Part shown: one piece after another, positions 17,745 to 26,502 of the stretch
Layout: every line of letters starts with the position of its first letter
Position numbering within the stretch: position 1 is the first letter of the stretch
Source of the DNA: JAYZDF01 sp036337945
Lineage (GTDB): Bacteria > Myxococcota > Kuafuiibacteriia > Kuafuiibacteriales > Kuafuiibacteriaceae
Reading direction: 5' to 3'
Assembly (NCBI GenBank): GCA_036337945.1
Contig: JAYZDF010000070.1
Coordinates: 1-62,350 of the forward strand
DNA: 62,350 bases
Translations under genes and position numbers: made by a program
Notes under the pieces: model-generated
What the model saw: only the letters and a program-made list of their open reading frames with translations
The model's database searches: none
What the model was told of the DNA's origin: nothing

Positions 17745-18611
17745 ATGGGTTTTGTTAAGTACGGTTTATATTCCGCTTTATTTCTCTGCAGTGTCGTATT
17801 CGGCGTGTATCAGACCTTTCCTTGGGACACGGTGCGAGATCGAGTATTTCAAATGGCAAAGAAGCAGGCCGGGATAGAGTTGTCTGCAGATAGCCTTGAG
17901 CCAAGCTGGGTGACAGGGATTGAAGCAGAGAAGCTAGAGATCAGTCTGAAACCCGGCCAAGACCCTATCAAGTTTGACAAGTTTAACGCGCGAGCAAAAG
18001 TACTCGCGTTCGCACAGGGCAAAAAAGGCTTCTCCGTGAACGCACCCGTCGCACGAGGGAATATCGATGCAGACGTGGTGTTCGACAACGAAACAGCGGA
18101 AATAGAAGCCAATATCGATAAGGTTCAGCTTGAGCTCATCCCAAGCTTACGTGCTGCGAATTTCCCCCTTTCTGGGAAGATCAGTATCGAGTCGGACCTC
18201 ACCTGGGGCATCAAAGCCGCCAAAAAGACCGAAGGCAAACTGAAGATCAAGTTCGAAAACTTTGTTGCAGAGAAAGGCATCAAGCTTGGTATGTTTCCGT
18301 TACCGCGTGATTTTGATTTAGGTAGTTTCGAACTCGACCTTCCGATGAAAGAAGGCAAAGTCATGCTGAAAAACCAAGTCGTGGCAGGAAAAGATATCGA
18401 ACTGGTCCTCGATGGTTCGATTACGCTGATGAACCCGGTTGCGCGAAGCGCTTTGAATCTAGATGTAGGGTTTAAGCCTACAGAGGAGCTTTTGAAATCG
18501 GATCCATTGATCAAGGCACTCTTGAAGAACCTCAAGGGCAAGAAGGATGGTAAAGGCTTCCAAAAGGTCAAAGTGACGGGAACTTTCCGGCGAATGTACA
18601 CCCGAACCTAG
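17745..18611 (+). CDS. gspN: Type II secretion protein GspN
   Basis: A 288-residue protein of the GspN type found at the end of T2SS operons in delta-type proteobacteria. An N-terminal membrane anchor (about 6-24) precedes a periplasmic domain resembling AsmA-like lipid-binding folds: PWDTVRDRVFQMAKKQAGIEL and repeated beta strands. Its role in secretion is not well defined in the family. It starts 2 bases after gspM and ends the operon; no terminator hairpin with a T-tract is evident after it. Confidence 0.85.
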   Translation: MGFVKYGLYSALFLCSVVFGVYQTFPWDTVRDRVFQMAKKQAGIELSADSLEPSWVTGIEAEKLEISLKPGQDPIKFDKFNARAKVLAFAQGKKGFSVNAPVARGNIDADVVFDNETAEIEANIDKVQLELIPSLRAANFPLSGKISIESDLTWGIKAAKKTEGKLKIKFENFVAEKGIKLGMFPLPRDFDLGSFELDLPMKEGKVMLKNQVVAGKDIELVLDGSITLMNPVARSALNLDVGFKPTEELLKSDPLIKALLKNLKGKKDGKGFQKVKVTGTFRRMYTRT

Positions 18612-18699
18612 GGTTAAAACGTAAACTCTCACCTCATCCTACAAATTTCGTCACACATCTCGCACTTAGGTAACTCAATCCCATACGAGGAACCTATTT

Positions 18700-19875
18700 A
18701 TGAGTAACGTCACCACCGCTGTATCTAACCCCGCCCGTCAAAGCCGCTTGAGCAGCTTCCGAATGCCGTCTCCCAACCTAAAGGAGGCTCAGGCGGGAGA
18801 CTATATTCGCTCGGGTCAGTCCGGGCAGTCTGTCAGCTTTATCCAGCAGCAACTTCGTGCTCAAGGCTATGACGTTCAAGTAGACGGAAAATTTGGGCCA
18901 GAAACCAAACAGGCCATCAAACAATTTCAACGCGCTCACAATTGTAGAGTCGATGGAATCGTCGGACCAGAAACGCTGGGCGCCATGTTCCCTCATCGCT
19001 TTTCCACGACGAGTTCAACCACCCGTTCTCCAGCGCAGCGGCAACAACAACAACAGGTCACGGGTCAAAGCCCGCGGCCCTCCGCGCCGACGACAGACGA
19101 GCTCAGAAACTCTCCACCGGGAACCACTCGGGCTGGAGATATAGCAAGAGACGTTCGCACTCAGGGCAACTCTGCGAGTGTTCCCGTCAATGGCGTCAAT
19201 ACGCCTACGGTCAACGGCGATGCCGATAGCCGGCTCGCTCGAATTCAAGAGCAAAGTCTAAGGTCGGCCCAAGGAGAGCTCGCAAACGGTGTTCGCGAAC
19301 ACGGTGGAAGAAATCGCGGCGACCGAGTCGACGAATACGCCCGCACGGCCCGTATGGGGAAAGGCGGAGAATGGTGCGGATACTTCACCAGCTTCAACTA
19401 TACTCAAGCAGCCAGAGAAAACGGTCTCGAATTTTCTGGGCAGGCGCGAATGCATTCGTTTCAAAAGTCTCGTTCTTATTTCTTATATCGGAACTACACC
19501 GATAACAGCACCGCAACGAACAACCGAAATGATGCTCTGCGAAATGAACATAACGCAGCAGGAAGCGCTCGCCGCTTTATGACCTTCCAAGGTTCTGATG
19601 GAGACCGGTATGCTTCACGCAGAAATCTTCCGCACGAAGTGTACACAAACCCAGCGGACCTTCCTATTCGCCCCGGTGATACGGCACTTTGGGCGAGAGG
19701 TCACGTAGGGATGGTTGAAAGTTACAATCGAGAAACCGGAATCCTGACGACGGTCGAAGGTAATATTGGGAACCGCGTAGGACGACGAACATACGACCTT
19801 AGCGACCCAAATGTACGGGCTCAGTTTTCAGGTTTCGGTCGCCCGGCGGCAGGAGATTTCACACCGGCCGACTAA
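18700..19875 (+). CDS. Peptidoglycan-binding protein with CHAP/amidase-like C-terminal domain
   Basis: A 391-residue protein. Residues about 38-98 form a PGBD-1 peptidoglycan-binding domain (VSFIQQQLRAQGYDVQVDGKFG, then VDGIVGPETL). A Ser/Thr/Gln/Pro-rich linker follows. The C-terminal half has a Cys-His hydrolase layout: C226 in EWCGYF and H335 in GHVGMVE, typical of CHAP or NlpC/P60-like amidases. No signal peptide or membrane anchor is visible, which is odd for a wall enzyme. It could be released by lysis, secreted by another route, or act as an antibacterial effector. GAGGAA lies 7 bases before the ATG. Enzyme class is likely; role unknown. Confidence 0.72.
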   Translation: MSNVTTAVSNPARQSRLSSFRMPSPNLKEAQAGDYIRSGQSGQSVSFIQQQLRAQGYDVQVDGKFGPETKQAIKQFQRAHNCRVDGIVGPETLGAMFPHRFSTTSSTTRSPAQRQQQQQVTGQSPRPSAPTTDELRNSPPGTTRAGDIARDVRTQGNSASVPVNGVNTPTVNGDADSRLARIQEQSLRSAQGELANGVREHGGRNRGDRVDEYARTARMGKGGEWCGYFTSFNYTQAARENGLEFSGQARMHSFQKSRSYFLYRNYTDNSTATNNRNDALRNEHNAAGSARRFMTFQGSDGDRYASRRNLPHEVYTNPADLPIRPGDTALWARGHVGMVESYNRETGILTTVEGNIGNRVGRRTYDLSDPNVRAQFSGFGRPAAGDFTPAD

Positions 19876-20242
19876 GAAAAGCAGGACCGCAATATCCTAG
19901 AGACTTTGACTAAAACAAACCTAGGATCTCCTGATTCTGTTCACTCCATGTCGACTTAGCCTGAGTCCGCCATAAATCATTGTGATTGTGATCTTTATCA
20001 CAGCGCTAAGTTCAATCGACAGATTCGCAATTCACGGTTCACGACCACAGCAGCGCCGAAAGCAAAGCGGGAGTTATCCCCAGTTTATCGATTGCACGAT
20101 GAGTTCGAATCAATAATCCCTCAACATTTGGGATAATTTTTTCAACCTTAGCGTCAGCAACTGGATCGAAAACACGAACCGTACGATAACTCTGTATCAG
20201 GAGAATGCCACTTGCCGTCCTTTGTGACGACAAGAGAGTTCT
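19876..20242. other. Intergenic region upstream of the Ser/Thr kinase
   Basis: These 367 bases contain a 7-base inverted repeat (ATCCTAG at 19894-19900, CTAGGAT at 19921-19927) without a T-tract, and a CRP-type palindrome at 19987-20002. A 75-codon minus-strand frame overlapping the kinase start looks like a chance ORF. Confidence 0.55.
19987..20002. promoter_or_regulatory. CRP-type binding site, TGTGATCTTTATCACA
   Basis: This is a perfect TGTGA-N6-TCACA palindrome, matching the E. coli CRP consensus at both half-sites. It lies 241 bases upstream of the Ser/Thr kinase start and 112 bases after the preceding gene. A CRP/FNR-family regulator is the natural reader if one exists in this genome. 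The distance to the kinase start implies a long leader or another promoter nearby. Confidence 0.5.
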
Positions 20243-21877
20243 ATGGTTGGCGACTGGGAAATTCATGAGAAACTAGGCGATGGCGGTATGGGGATCGTTT
20301 ATCGAGCATCTCATGTGCTCATCTCCGGTGACTTCGCATTGAAGATGCTTCGACCCGAGCTTTCTCGCGAACCTACAGTCGTCAATCGGTTCTTGGCAGA
20401 GGTTCAGAAAGCCAGACTGCTTGATCACCCCAACATTGTTCGGATGGAACTACCATTCAAAGCCAATGATTCGATTTATCTTCCCATGGAACTTCTTCAC
20501 GGAAACAGTCTTTCTGAGCTCCTTGACCTAGAGCCCGACCCTTGGCCTGTCGACCGAACCTTAGAGATTATTTACCAGTCTGCTGCAGGCCTTGGGCATG
20601 CGCACTCACGCTCGGTTCTCCATAGAGATATTAAACCTGAAAATATCTTCGTCACCTCAACGGGTAGAGTAAAACTTCTCGATTTTGGGCTCGCTAAAAA
20701 GCTGGGTGATAAGTCACTGACTGCAGAAGGAATGGCTGTTGGCACACCCGTGTACATGGCGCCGGAAATTCTGGAAGGTAAGAAACCGATCGCTCAGTCC
20801 GACATGTACGCGATTGGGATGATTTTGTTTCGGATGCTCACAGGAAAACTTCCCATCCCTATTCAGAATACAGCAGCCTCTATTGCTGAGATTTTTGGCC
20901 CTGTGCTCCATGCTCATGAGGAAGGTCTCCCAAGGCCCTCTTCTCTGCGACCAGGACTACCCATTTGGCTGGACGAACTTTGTGCCGCGCTCATTAGTCG
21001 CGACCCCGAGATACGCCCATCGAACGGCGCAGAATTGGCGAAGTTTCTTGAAGGGCATAGAGTCCGTTCTGACGGAACCACAAGTCAGGACATTCCTGTG
21101 CCTGTGAGGGCTACGAGTAGTGGAGAATATCACTTTGGAACGAACTCTAGTTCACCAGAATTCGCCGTTACACCTTTGGACGCGTCTGCTCGCGCCAAAT
21201 CTATGACCTCTCTTCCCGTAGACTCTAAGCCTTCGTACAAGAACGTTCTCGCGATGGCCATCACTCTCATCATCGGAATCGCTGGGACCCTTATATTCAA
21301 TCGCCAAGAGCAGAGTACACCCTCACCTGCGCAGTTAACGAGTTCGGCACCATCAAAGCAACTTATTCAACTCAACTCTGCTCCTTCCGGTGCTGCCGTA
21401 TTCATTGGTACTAGACGACTGTGCAAAACCACTCCATGCCAGGCAACTGTAGCGACCGGCACGCGTCAATTTCGCTTCGAATTAGCGCGATATGAAACAG
21501 CAAAAATTGAGCAGCTCATCGATGCCACAAACAAGGTCGTCAGTGCTAGCCTACGAAATGAATTCGGGACTCTGAGCGTCCAGACCACACCCACCGGACT
21601 GCCGGTGTTTGTTAACAATAAACGGATTGGAATCAGCCCAATTACCGGAAAAGAAGTCCCTCCGGGTCAATATGAAGTAGAGATACGCTCAAAAAAATTT
21701 CGCTCTTCGAGGCTCCAGGTACAGGTCGCAGCTGGAGACCAAAGGCAACTTCAGATCGTCGGAGTTCCCAGCACAACACAGCTGAAGAAACCGAAATACG
21801 ACGATTTCTTCGAACTCGACGTCTCAAAGTCCAAGGGTAAGAAGGCGAAGGACCCATCCTTTGACTTAGAGCCTTAG
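20243..21877 (+). CDS. Membrane Ser/Thr protein kinase with PEGA repeats
   Basis: A 544-residue Hanks-type kinase. The catalytic domain (about 5-270) has the Gly loop GDGGMGIVY, Lys34, HRDIKPEN (D129), DFG (D147) and GTPVYMAPE, so it should be active. One membrane segment lies at about residues 333-352. The extracytoplasmic part carries two PEGA repeats (about 372-420 and 435-485: SAPSGAAVFIGTR and TTPTGLPVFVNNK), which probably bind surface polymers or proteins. Such kinases are abundant in Myxococcota. A CRP-type site lies upstream. The substrate is unknown; mltG follows 68 bases downstream. Confidence 0.92.
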   Translation: MVGDWEIHEKLGDGGMGIVYRASHVLISGDFALKMLRPELSREPTVVNRFLAEVQKARLLDHPNIVRMELPFKANDSIYLPMELLHGNSLSELLDLEPDPWPVDRTLEIIYQSAAGLGHAHSRSVLHRDIKPENIFVTSTGRVKLLDFGLAKKLGDKSLTAEGMAVGTPVYMAPEILEGKKPIAQSDMYAIGMILFRMLTGKLPIPIQNTAASIAEIFGPVLHAHEEGLPRPSSLRPGLPIWLDELCAALISRDPEIRPSNGAELAKFLEGHRVRSDGTTSQDIPVPVRATSSGEYHFGTNSSSPEFAVTPLDASARAKSMTSLPVDSKPSYKNVLAMAITLIIGIAGTLIFNRQEQSTPSPAQLTSSAPSKQLIQLNSAPSGAAVFIGTRRLCKTTPCQATVATGTRQFRFELARYETAKIEQLIDATNKVVSASLRNEFGTLSVQTTPTGLPVFVNNKRIGISPITGKEVPPGQYEVEIRSKKFRSSRLQVQVAAGDQRQLQIVGVPSTTQLKKPKYDDFFELDVSKSKGKKAKDPSFDLEP

Positions 21878-21945
21878 TATTTTCCTTCAAAAACCATAGA
21901 CGCACTTGTCATCGTCCACCAAAAGGTCAATGAATGAGGAGAACT

Positions 21946-22959
21946 ATGCGTATTTTGAAAATACTCCTTGTCCTAGGGATTCTAGCCGCTGGAGCAGCCG
22001 GCGGCGCGTGGGTTTATATCAACGGCCAAATTGAAACCCCCGTAGATTCCACCAGTTCAGAGGAAAAAATATTTGAAGTTCCAAAAGGGTCAACGCTCAA
22101 TGCTATTGGCCAAAAACTCCAGACCGAGGGATTCATTACCGATGTTCTCTACTGGAAGATCTACCTGAAGCAAAATCCTAGGCAAGACGTAAAGGCAGGG
22201 CGACACAAGATTCGGCGCTCGATGAATATCCCGCAGTTGCTGACCGCCCTCGCCGCTACCCCAATTTCTGAGGATGTTCCACTGACCATGGTTGAAGGTT
22301 GGCGACTTCGGGACGCAGATGAATGGTTAGCAAAAAATGGTTGGATCACCGCGGGCGAATATATCTCGGCGTGCTCCAAACCAAGCAGCTTCTCTATACC
22401 GTTCTCCATCGATGGAGACACGCTTGAGGGATACTTGCTTCCGGAAACATACATGGTTCCGAAAGGTAAACTAAATGTCAGAAAGCTCGTTCAACGACAA
22501 ATCACGGCATTTTATGAACGGTTCTACAAAGTCCATGCGGACGAACTACAAGCCTCAAAACGAACTCTGAGAGACATCGTAATCATGGCCTCTATGCTTG
22601 AACGTGAAGAACCAAAGCCTGCAGTGCGCCCTATGGTGGCCGGCGTGCTTTACAAACGCCTGGATGCAAAAACTCCGCTGGGCGTAGACGCCACCAGTCG
22701 CTACTTGCTCGAGGACTGGTCCGACCGTAGAAAATTTCTAAAGCAACTTCGAAATCCGCAAGACCCTAACAATACTCGACTCAAGGTGGGTCTCCCGCCC
22801 ACTGCTATTGGCGCACCCAGTATTCCGTCGTTGACTGCAGCCTTACGCCCTGAAGCGAACCCCTACTGGTATTACCTCCATGATGCCGACCAGAATATCC
22901 ACTACGGTCGTAACGGCGCTGAACACGAGGCAAACCGTAAAAAGTACAACGTGTACTAA
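21946..22959 (+). CDS. mltG: Endolytic murein transglycosylase MltG
   Basis: A 337-residue inner-membrane enzyme with an N-terminal anchor (about 3-22), a LysM-like segment (PKGSTLNAIGQKLQTEG) and the YceG catalytic domain. The catalytic Glu is E219 in ASMLEREEP. The C-terminal signature GLPPTAIGAPSIPSLTAALR is intact. MltG cuts nascent glycan strands and sets their length. The start is the ATG at 21946, since AGGAGA at 21937-21942 lies just upstream; an ATG at 21934 precedes that site and is rejected. All family landmarks are present. Confidence 0.95.
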   Translation: MRILKILLVLGILAAGAAGGAWVYINGQIETPVDSTSSEEKIFEVPKGSTLNAIGQKLQTEGFITDVLYWKIYLKQNPRQDVKAGRHKIRRSMNIPQLLTALAATPISEDVPLTMVEGWRLRDADEWLAKNGWITAGEYISACSKPSSFSIPFSIDGDTLEGYLLPETYMVPKGKLNVRKLVQRQITAFYERFYKVHADELQASKRTLRDIVIMASMLEREEPKPAVRPMVAGVLYKRLDAKTPLGVDATSRYLLEDWSDRRKFLKQLRNPQDPNNTRLKVGLPPTAIGAPSIPSLTAALRPEANPYWYYLHDADQNIHYGRNGAEHEANRKKYNVY

Positions 22960-22986
22960 TCAACGCTGATCTGATAACCACAACTA

Positions 22987-24789
22987 ATGAGAGTCCACTG
23001 GCTGTTCGCGACACTTCTGCTCACGAGTTGCGCGACGACTTCAACGCCCAAAAAAGCCCACACCCCAAAGCAAGATAGCGCTGCCGGAGTATCGAACCCA
23101 GAGCTAAAGTCCTTAATTACCCGCCACTGGACCTGGACGATGAAGTCTTCTCCGACTTGGGCTACGCAACTCGGTATCACCGACTACAACGATAAGATTT
23201 CGGATAACAGCTTCTCGGCGCTAAAAAAGCACGATGAAGAACGCCGACAGTTCCTGAAAGAGGCGCAAAATATTTCAAGAGATGCGCTGTCTGATGAAGA
23301 CCAGATTACGCACACTTTATTTTCTGAATTCCTAACAAATCAAGTGAATGCAGAAGCATGCCGGTTTTCTGAATGGAGTATTAATCCGCGAAGTAATCCC
23401 ATTACGAGCTGGAACTATCTCGCCACTCTACACAAGGTGCAAAACGATCAGGATGCAAATGACTTGCTTGCTCGTTATAAACAAGTCTCTCAGTCTATCG
23501 ACAACGAGATAGAAAACCTCGCACGTGGCGCACAAGATGGCCTATTCGCCAACGCAGAGTCGACTAATCGGGTCATTGAAATGGTACAGAAGCAACTCGC
23601 GCAAGACCTATCCGATTGGCCTCTGATGGCTCCTACAAAAAAAGCGTATACTCATTCATCTACCGCAACATGGAACTCATTCCGTAAAGAAATGACGTTG
23701 GTTGTCAGTGAGCAAATCAAGCCGGCACTGCAGCGATATCATGACGCACTCAAACAAACCGTTCTGCCAAAGGCGAGAGACAACACAAAACCAGGCTTGG
23801 CTTCTCTACCTCTTGGCGAAAAGTGCTATGCAGCTCGGGTAACGAACTACACCAACCTTACGAAATCACCTCAAGAAATTCACGATATCGGACTGCGTGA
23901 GATTGCAAAAATCAATACTGAGATGAAAGCGCTAGGAAATAAGCTGTTCGGAACGGATGAGCTTTCGGAAATATTGCAGAGATTGCGGACTGATACGAAG
24001 CTGTACTTTGATACCGAGAAGGAGGTCGAAGAAAAAGCAAGAAGCGCGCTTGCTCGAGCCCAGGCCGCAATGCCGAAATACTTTGGTATCGTTCCCCAAG
24101 CACCATGCGTTGTCACCAGAATTCCAGACTACGAAGCCCCCTACACAACGATCGCTTATTATCGCGCGCCAAACCCAGACGGCAGCAAGCCCGGCGAATA
24201 TTTCATCAACGTTTATAAACCCAAGACGCGGCCGCGTTACGAAGCAGAAGCGCTCGCCTTTCATGAAGCTATTCCTGGCCACCATTTACAAATAGCGATC
24301 GGACAGGAATTGCCCGCCCTTCCTCTTTTTCGAAAACATTTTGGAATGACTGCCTTCGTGGAAGGTTGGGCGCTCTACACCGAACGTCTCTCAGATGAGA
24401 TGGGGCTTTACACTGCAGACCTCGACCGGATGGGTATGCTCAGCTACGATTCATGGCGTGCCGCACGACTCGTTGTTGACACGGGATTGCATCAACTGGG
24501 CTGGAGCCGTGAACAGGCTGTCCAGTACATGCTGAAGCATACTGCCCTTGCAGAGAACAACATACGAAACGAAGTTGACCGTTACATTACTTGGCCAGGG
24601 CAAGCGCTCGGATATAAAATCGGACAACTCGAATTCTTTAAACTTCGTCGAATGGCAAAAGAGCAACTCAAGGACAAATTTGACATTCGAAAATTTCACG
24701 ATACGGTGCTTAGTGCGGGCGCCGTGAACCTCTCTATTGTCAAGACACGAGTTCAAGACTGGATTGAGCAGTCGTCACAGGAAAACTAA
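22987..24789 (+). CDS. DUF885 family lipoprotein (putative metallo-carboxypeptidase-like)
   Basis: A 600-residue protein with a lipoprotein signal (LLTSC at residues 11-15) and the DUF885 domain through the rest. The putative metal motif is HEAIPGHHLQ at about 426-435, followed by FVEGWALYTERL, both typical of this family. DUF885 proteins are thought to be zinc peptidases, but their substrates are poorly known. It would be anchored in the outer or inner membrane facing the periplasm. It is 27 bases after mltG, and its stop overlaps the next small gene (TAATG). Confidence 0.85.
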   Translation: MRVHWLFATLLLTSCATTSTPKKAHTPKQDSAAGVSNPELKSLITRHWTWTMKSSPTWATQLGITDYNDKISDNSFSALKKHDEERRQFLKEAQNISRDALSDEDQITHTLFSEFLTNQVNAEACRFSEWSINPRSNPITSWNYLATLHKVQNDQDANDLLARYKQVSQSIDNEIENLARGAQDGLFANAESTNRVIEMVQKQLAQDLSDWPLMAPTKKAYTHSSTATWNSFRKEMTLVVSEQIKPALQRYHDALKQTVLPKARDNTKPGLASLPLGEKCYAARVTNYTNLTKSPQEIHDIGLREIAKINTEMKALGNKLFGTDELSEILQRLRTDTKLYFDTEKEVEEKARSALARAQAAMPKYFGIVPQAPCVVTRIPDYEAPYTTIAYYRAPNPDGSKPGEYFINVYKPKTRPRYEAEALAFHEAIPGHHLQIAIGQELPALPLFRKHFGMTAFVEGWALYTERLSDEMGLYTADLDRMGMLSYDSWRAARLVVDTGLHQLGWSREQAVQYMLKHTALAENNIRNEVDRYITWPGQALGYKIGQLEFFKLRRMAKEQLKDKFDIRKFHDTVLSAGAVNLSIVKTRVQDWIEQSSQEN

Positions 24790-24977
24790 TGCAAGATTCA
24801 GCGGACTTTCAGTGCGGATATTGCGGAGAAATATCCGAAATCGACATTGACCCATACGCGGGCTCGCACCAGAGCTATGTTGAAGACTGCCAAGTCTGCT
24901 GTCGGCCAAATCGGGTAATCGTTGAAGTAGACCCTGAGACACTCAACGTACATGTTTATGTGACTTACGAAGGCTGA
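24789..24977 (+). CDS. CPXCG-motif small cysteine-rich protein
   Basis: A 62-residue cytoplasmic protein with CGYCGE near the start and CQVCCRPN in the middle, the paired CxxC layout of the Cys-rich CPXCG family (first motif CGYCG rather than CPYCG). It probably binds zinc. Its function is unknown, although the family is widespread in proteobacteria. The ATG overlaps the DUF885 gene stop, so it is translated from the same message. Its 3' end overlaps the convergent hydrolase gene by 13 bases. Confidence 0.85.
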   Translation: MQDSADFQCGYCGEISEIDIDPYAGSHQSYVEDCQVCCRPNRVIVEVDPETLNVHVYVTYEG

Positions 24978-25933
24978 AGACTCTGGTCTGCACTAATGAT
25001 TCCATCAAGCTCTGGAAGCTGCCTCTCTCCTGAAAGCCAGCTTCGGATAACAGGAACAAGAAGTTCTGGTCTGTCGTGATGGATATTGTGCCCGGCACCC
25101 TCAATTTTTCCGATGACAACCTGATTCAAACATTCATGCCGTCTTTGCACTTGCTCAGGACGAAAGACACTCTCGCTACCCCATAACGAAAGTACCGGAG
25201 CTGAGATACTTTGCCAAAGATCGCGCGCATATTCATAAAGAAACGGGCGAGCACCAATCGTTTTGTGAAGAGGATCAAACTTCCAGAAATACTCTGTGAT
25301 ACCAGCAACAGTGATTGCTTCAGTGAAGCTTCGGGCGAACTGCATCGCACGCTCTCGAGGAATTTTCTTATTCAGGCTTTGCAGACGATCGGCAGCAGCT
25401 TCGAGATTTGGCATTCCTCTTCGAGCAGCACGGCGTTCTTCTCTCGTCGACTGATTCACAGGTTTCGACAAACCAGTTTGCCAATCTCGCAATCGCCTAT
25501 GAGGTCGGACCTCTGATTCATCTGGAGGGCCCATCCCTTCAAGCATAATCACTGACTTTATTTTGTCTCCCAGAATAGACGAGACGCCTGTAGCAATCGA
25601 CCCGCCCATAGAATGACCGAGAAGGTGTAAACCGTGCTCAACCAATTGCAGTTTCTCAATCAGAACACAGGCGTCATGGAAGTAATCGACAAAGTGATAG
25701 TAACCACCCGCACCTATCCACTCTGAATCGCCGTGCCCTCGAGCATCCATCGCGACAAATTGATAAGAGTCTGCCAATTCCCGAGCAATCGGCTCGATGC
25801 TTCGTCCGTGGTCTAAAAAGCCATGAAAAAACAGCACTGCCGGCGCATCACGCTGGCCCCATCGATGATACGCGATGTTGAGACCTCGAACTTCAAAATG
25901 TCCCGTTTCACCACTCACGCCGGCTGTATCCAT
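24965..25933 (-). CDS. Alpha/beta hydrolase
   Basis: A 322-residue alpha/beta hydrolase fold protein. It has the oxyanion region FFHGFLDHG, nucleophile elbow GHSMGG and catalytic His in GAGHNIHHDRP. The acid residue is probably the Glu or a nearby position of LWGSESVF, where many relatives have Asp. No signal peptide. It is the last gene of the TetR-led operon, overlapping the LOG-family gene by 19 bases. It may cleave a CoA thioester or ester linked to the crotonase and carboxylase, but specificity cannot be read from sequence. Confidence 0.85.
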   Translation of the reverse strand: MDTAGVSGETGHFEVRGLNIAYHRWGQRDAPAVLFFHGFLDHGRSIEPIARELADSYQFVAMDARGHGDSEWIGAGGYYHFVDYFHDACVLIEKLQLVEHGLHLLGHSMGGSIATGVSSILGDKIKSVIMLEGMGPPDESEVRPHRRLRDWQTGLSKPVNQSTREERRAARRGMPNLEAAADRLQSLNKKIPRERAMQFARSFTEAITVAGITEYFWKFDPLHKTIGARPFLYEYARDLWQSISAPVLSLWGSESVFRPEQVQRRHECLNQVVIGKIEGAGHNIHHDRPELLVPVIRSWLSGERQLPELDGIISADQSLQPS

Positions 25934-26502
25934 TCTTCAATTTTAGGTATTCTCGCGGACAATAATTTTGCGAAAAGAGCATCGATGCCGGCGTCATCCA
26001 AAATCAAACCAGAGTGTACGTTCCGGATAAAACCTTGCGAAACTGCGTGTTCAACAAACCTAATCAGATGTTCATAATAGCCCGCTACATTTAACAACCC
26101 GACCGGTTTGAGGTGATAATTTAATTGCGACCAAGTGGTTACTTCGAAAAGTTCTTCAAGCGTTCCAAAGCCACCGGGTAACGCAATGAATGCATCTGAT
26201 AGCTCGGCCATCTTGGCTTTACGGCTATGCATGTCACTAACGACGAACAACTCGGTCAATTTATTATGTCCTACCTCAAGCTTTTGTAGCTTTTCGGGAA
26301 TCACACCTATAACTTTGCCTCCCGCCGAGAGACATGCATTAGCGGTTATTCCCATCAGCCCAACGTCACCTCCGCCGTAGACCATTGTCAGGTTTTTTTG
26401 TGCTAGAAATTCTCCGACAGCCTGCGCGGTCTGCGCATAGGTTTCGTTATTTCCTGTGCTCGAACCGCAATAAATGCAAACGCTTTGTATCGCAGACCCC
26501 AT
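25915..26502 (-). CDS. LOG-family nucleotide phosphoribohydrolase
   Basis: A 195-residue Rossmann-fold protein of the LOG/TIGR00730 family. Diagnostic motifs are YCGSSTG near the start, MVYGGGDVGLMG, DMHSRKAKM and PGGFGTLEEL. Family members hydrolyse nucleoside 5'-monophosphates, releasing the base and ribose 5-phosphate; some make cytokinins. The start overlaps the stop of the biotin carboxylase gene (TAATG). Its place in a CoA-metabolism operon is unexplained and may simply be co-transcription. Confidence 0.92.
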   Translation of the reverse strand: MGSAIQSVCIYCGSSTGNNETYAQTAQAVGEFLAQKNLTMVYGGGDVGLMGITANACLSAGGKVIGVIPEKLQKLEVGHNKLTELFVVSDMHSRKAKMAELSDAFIALPGGFGTLEELFEVTTWSQLNYHLKPVGLLNVAGYYEHLIRFVEHAVSQGFIRNVHSGLILDDAGIDALFAKLLSARIPKIEEWIQPA

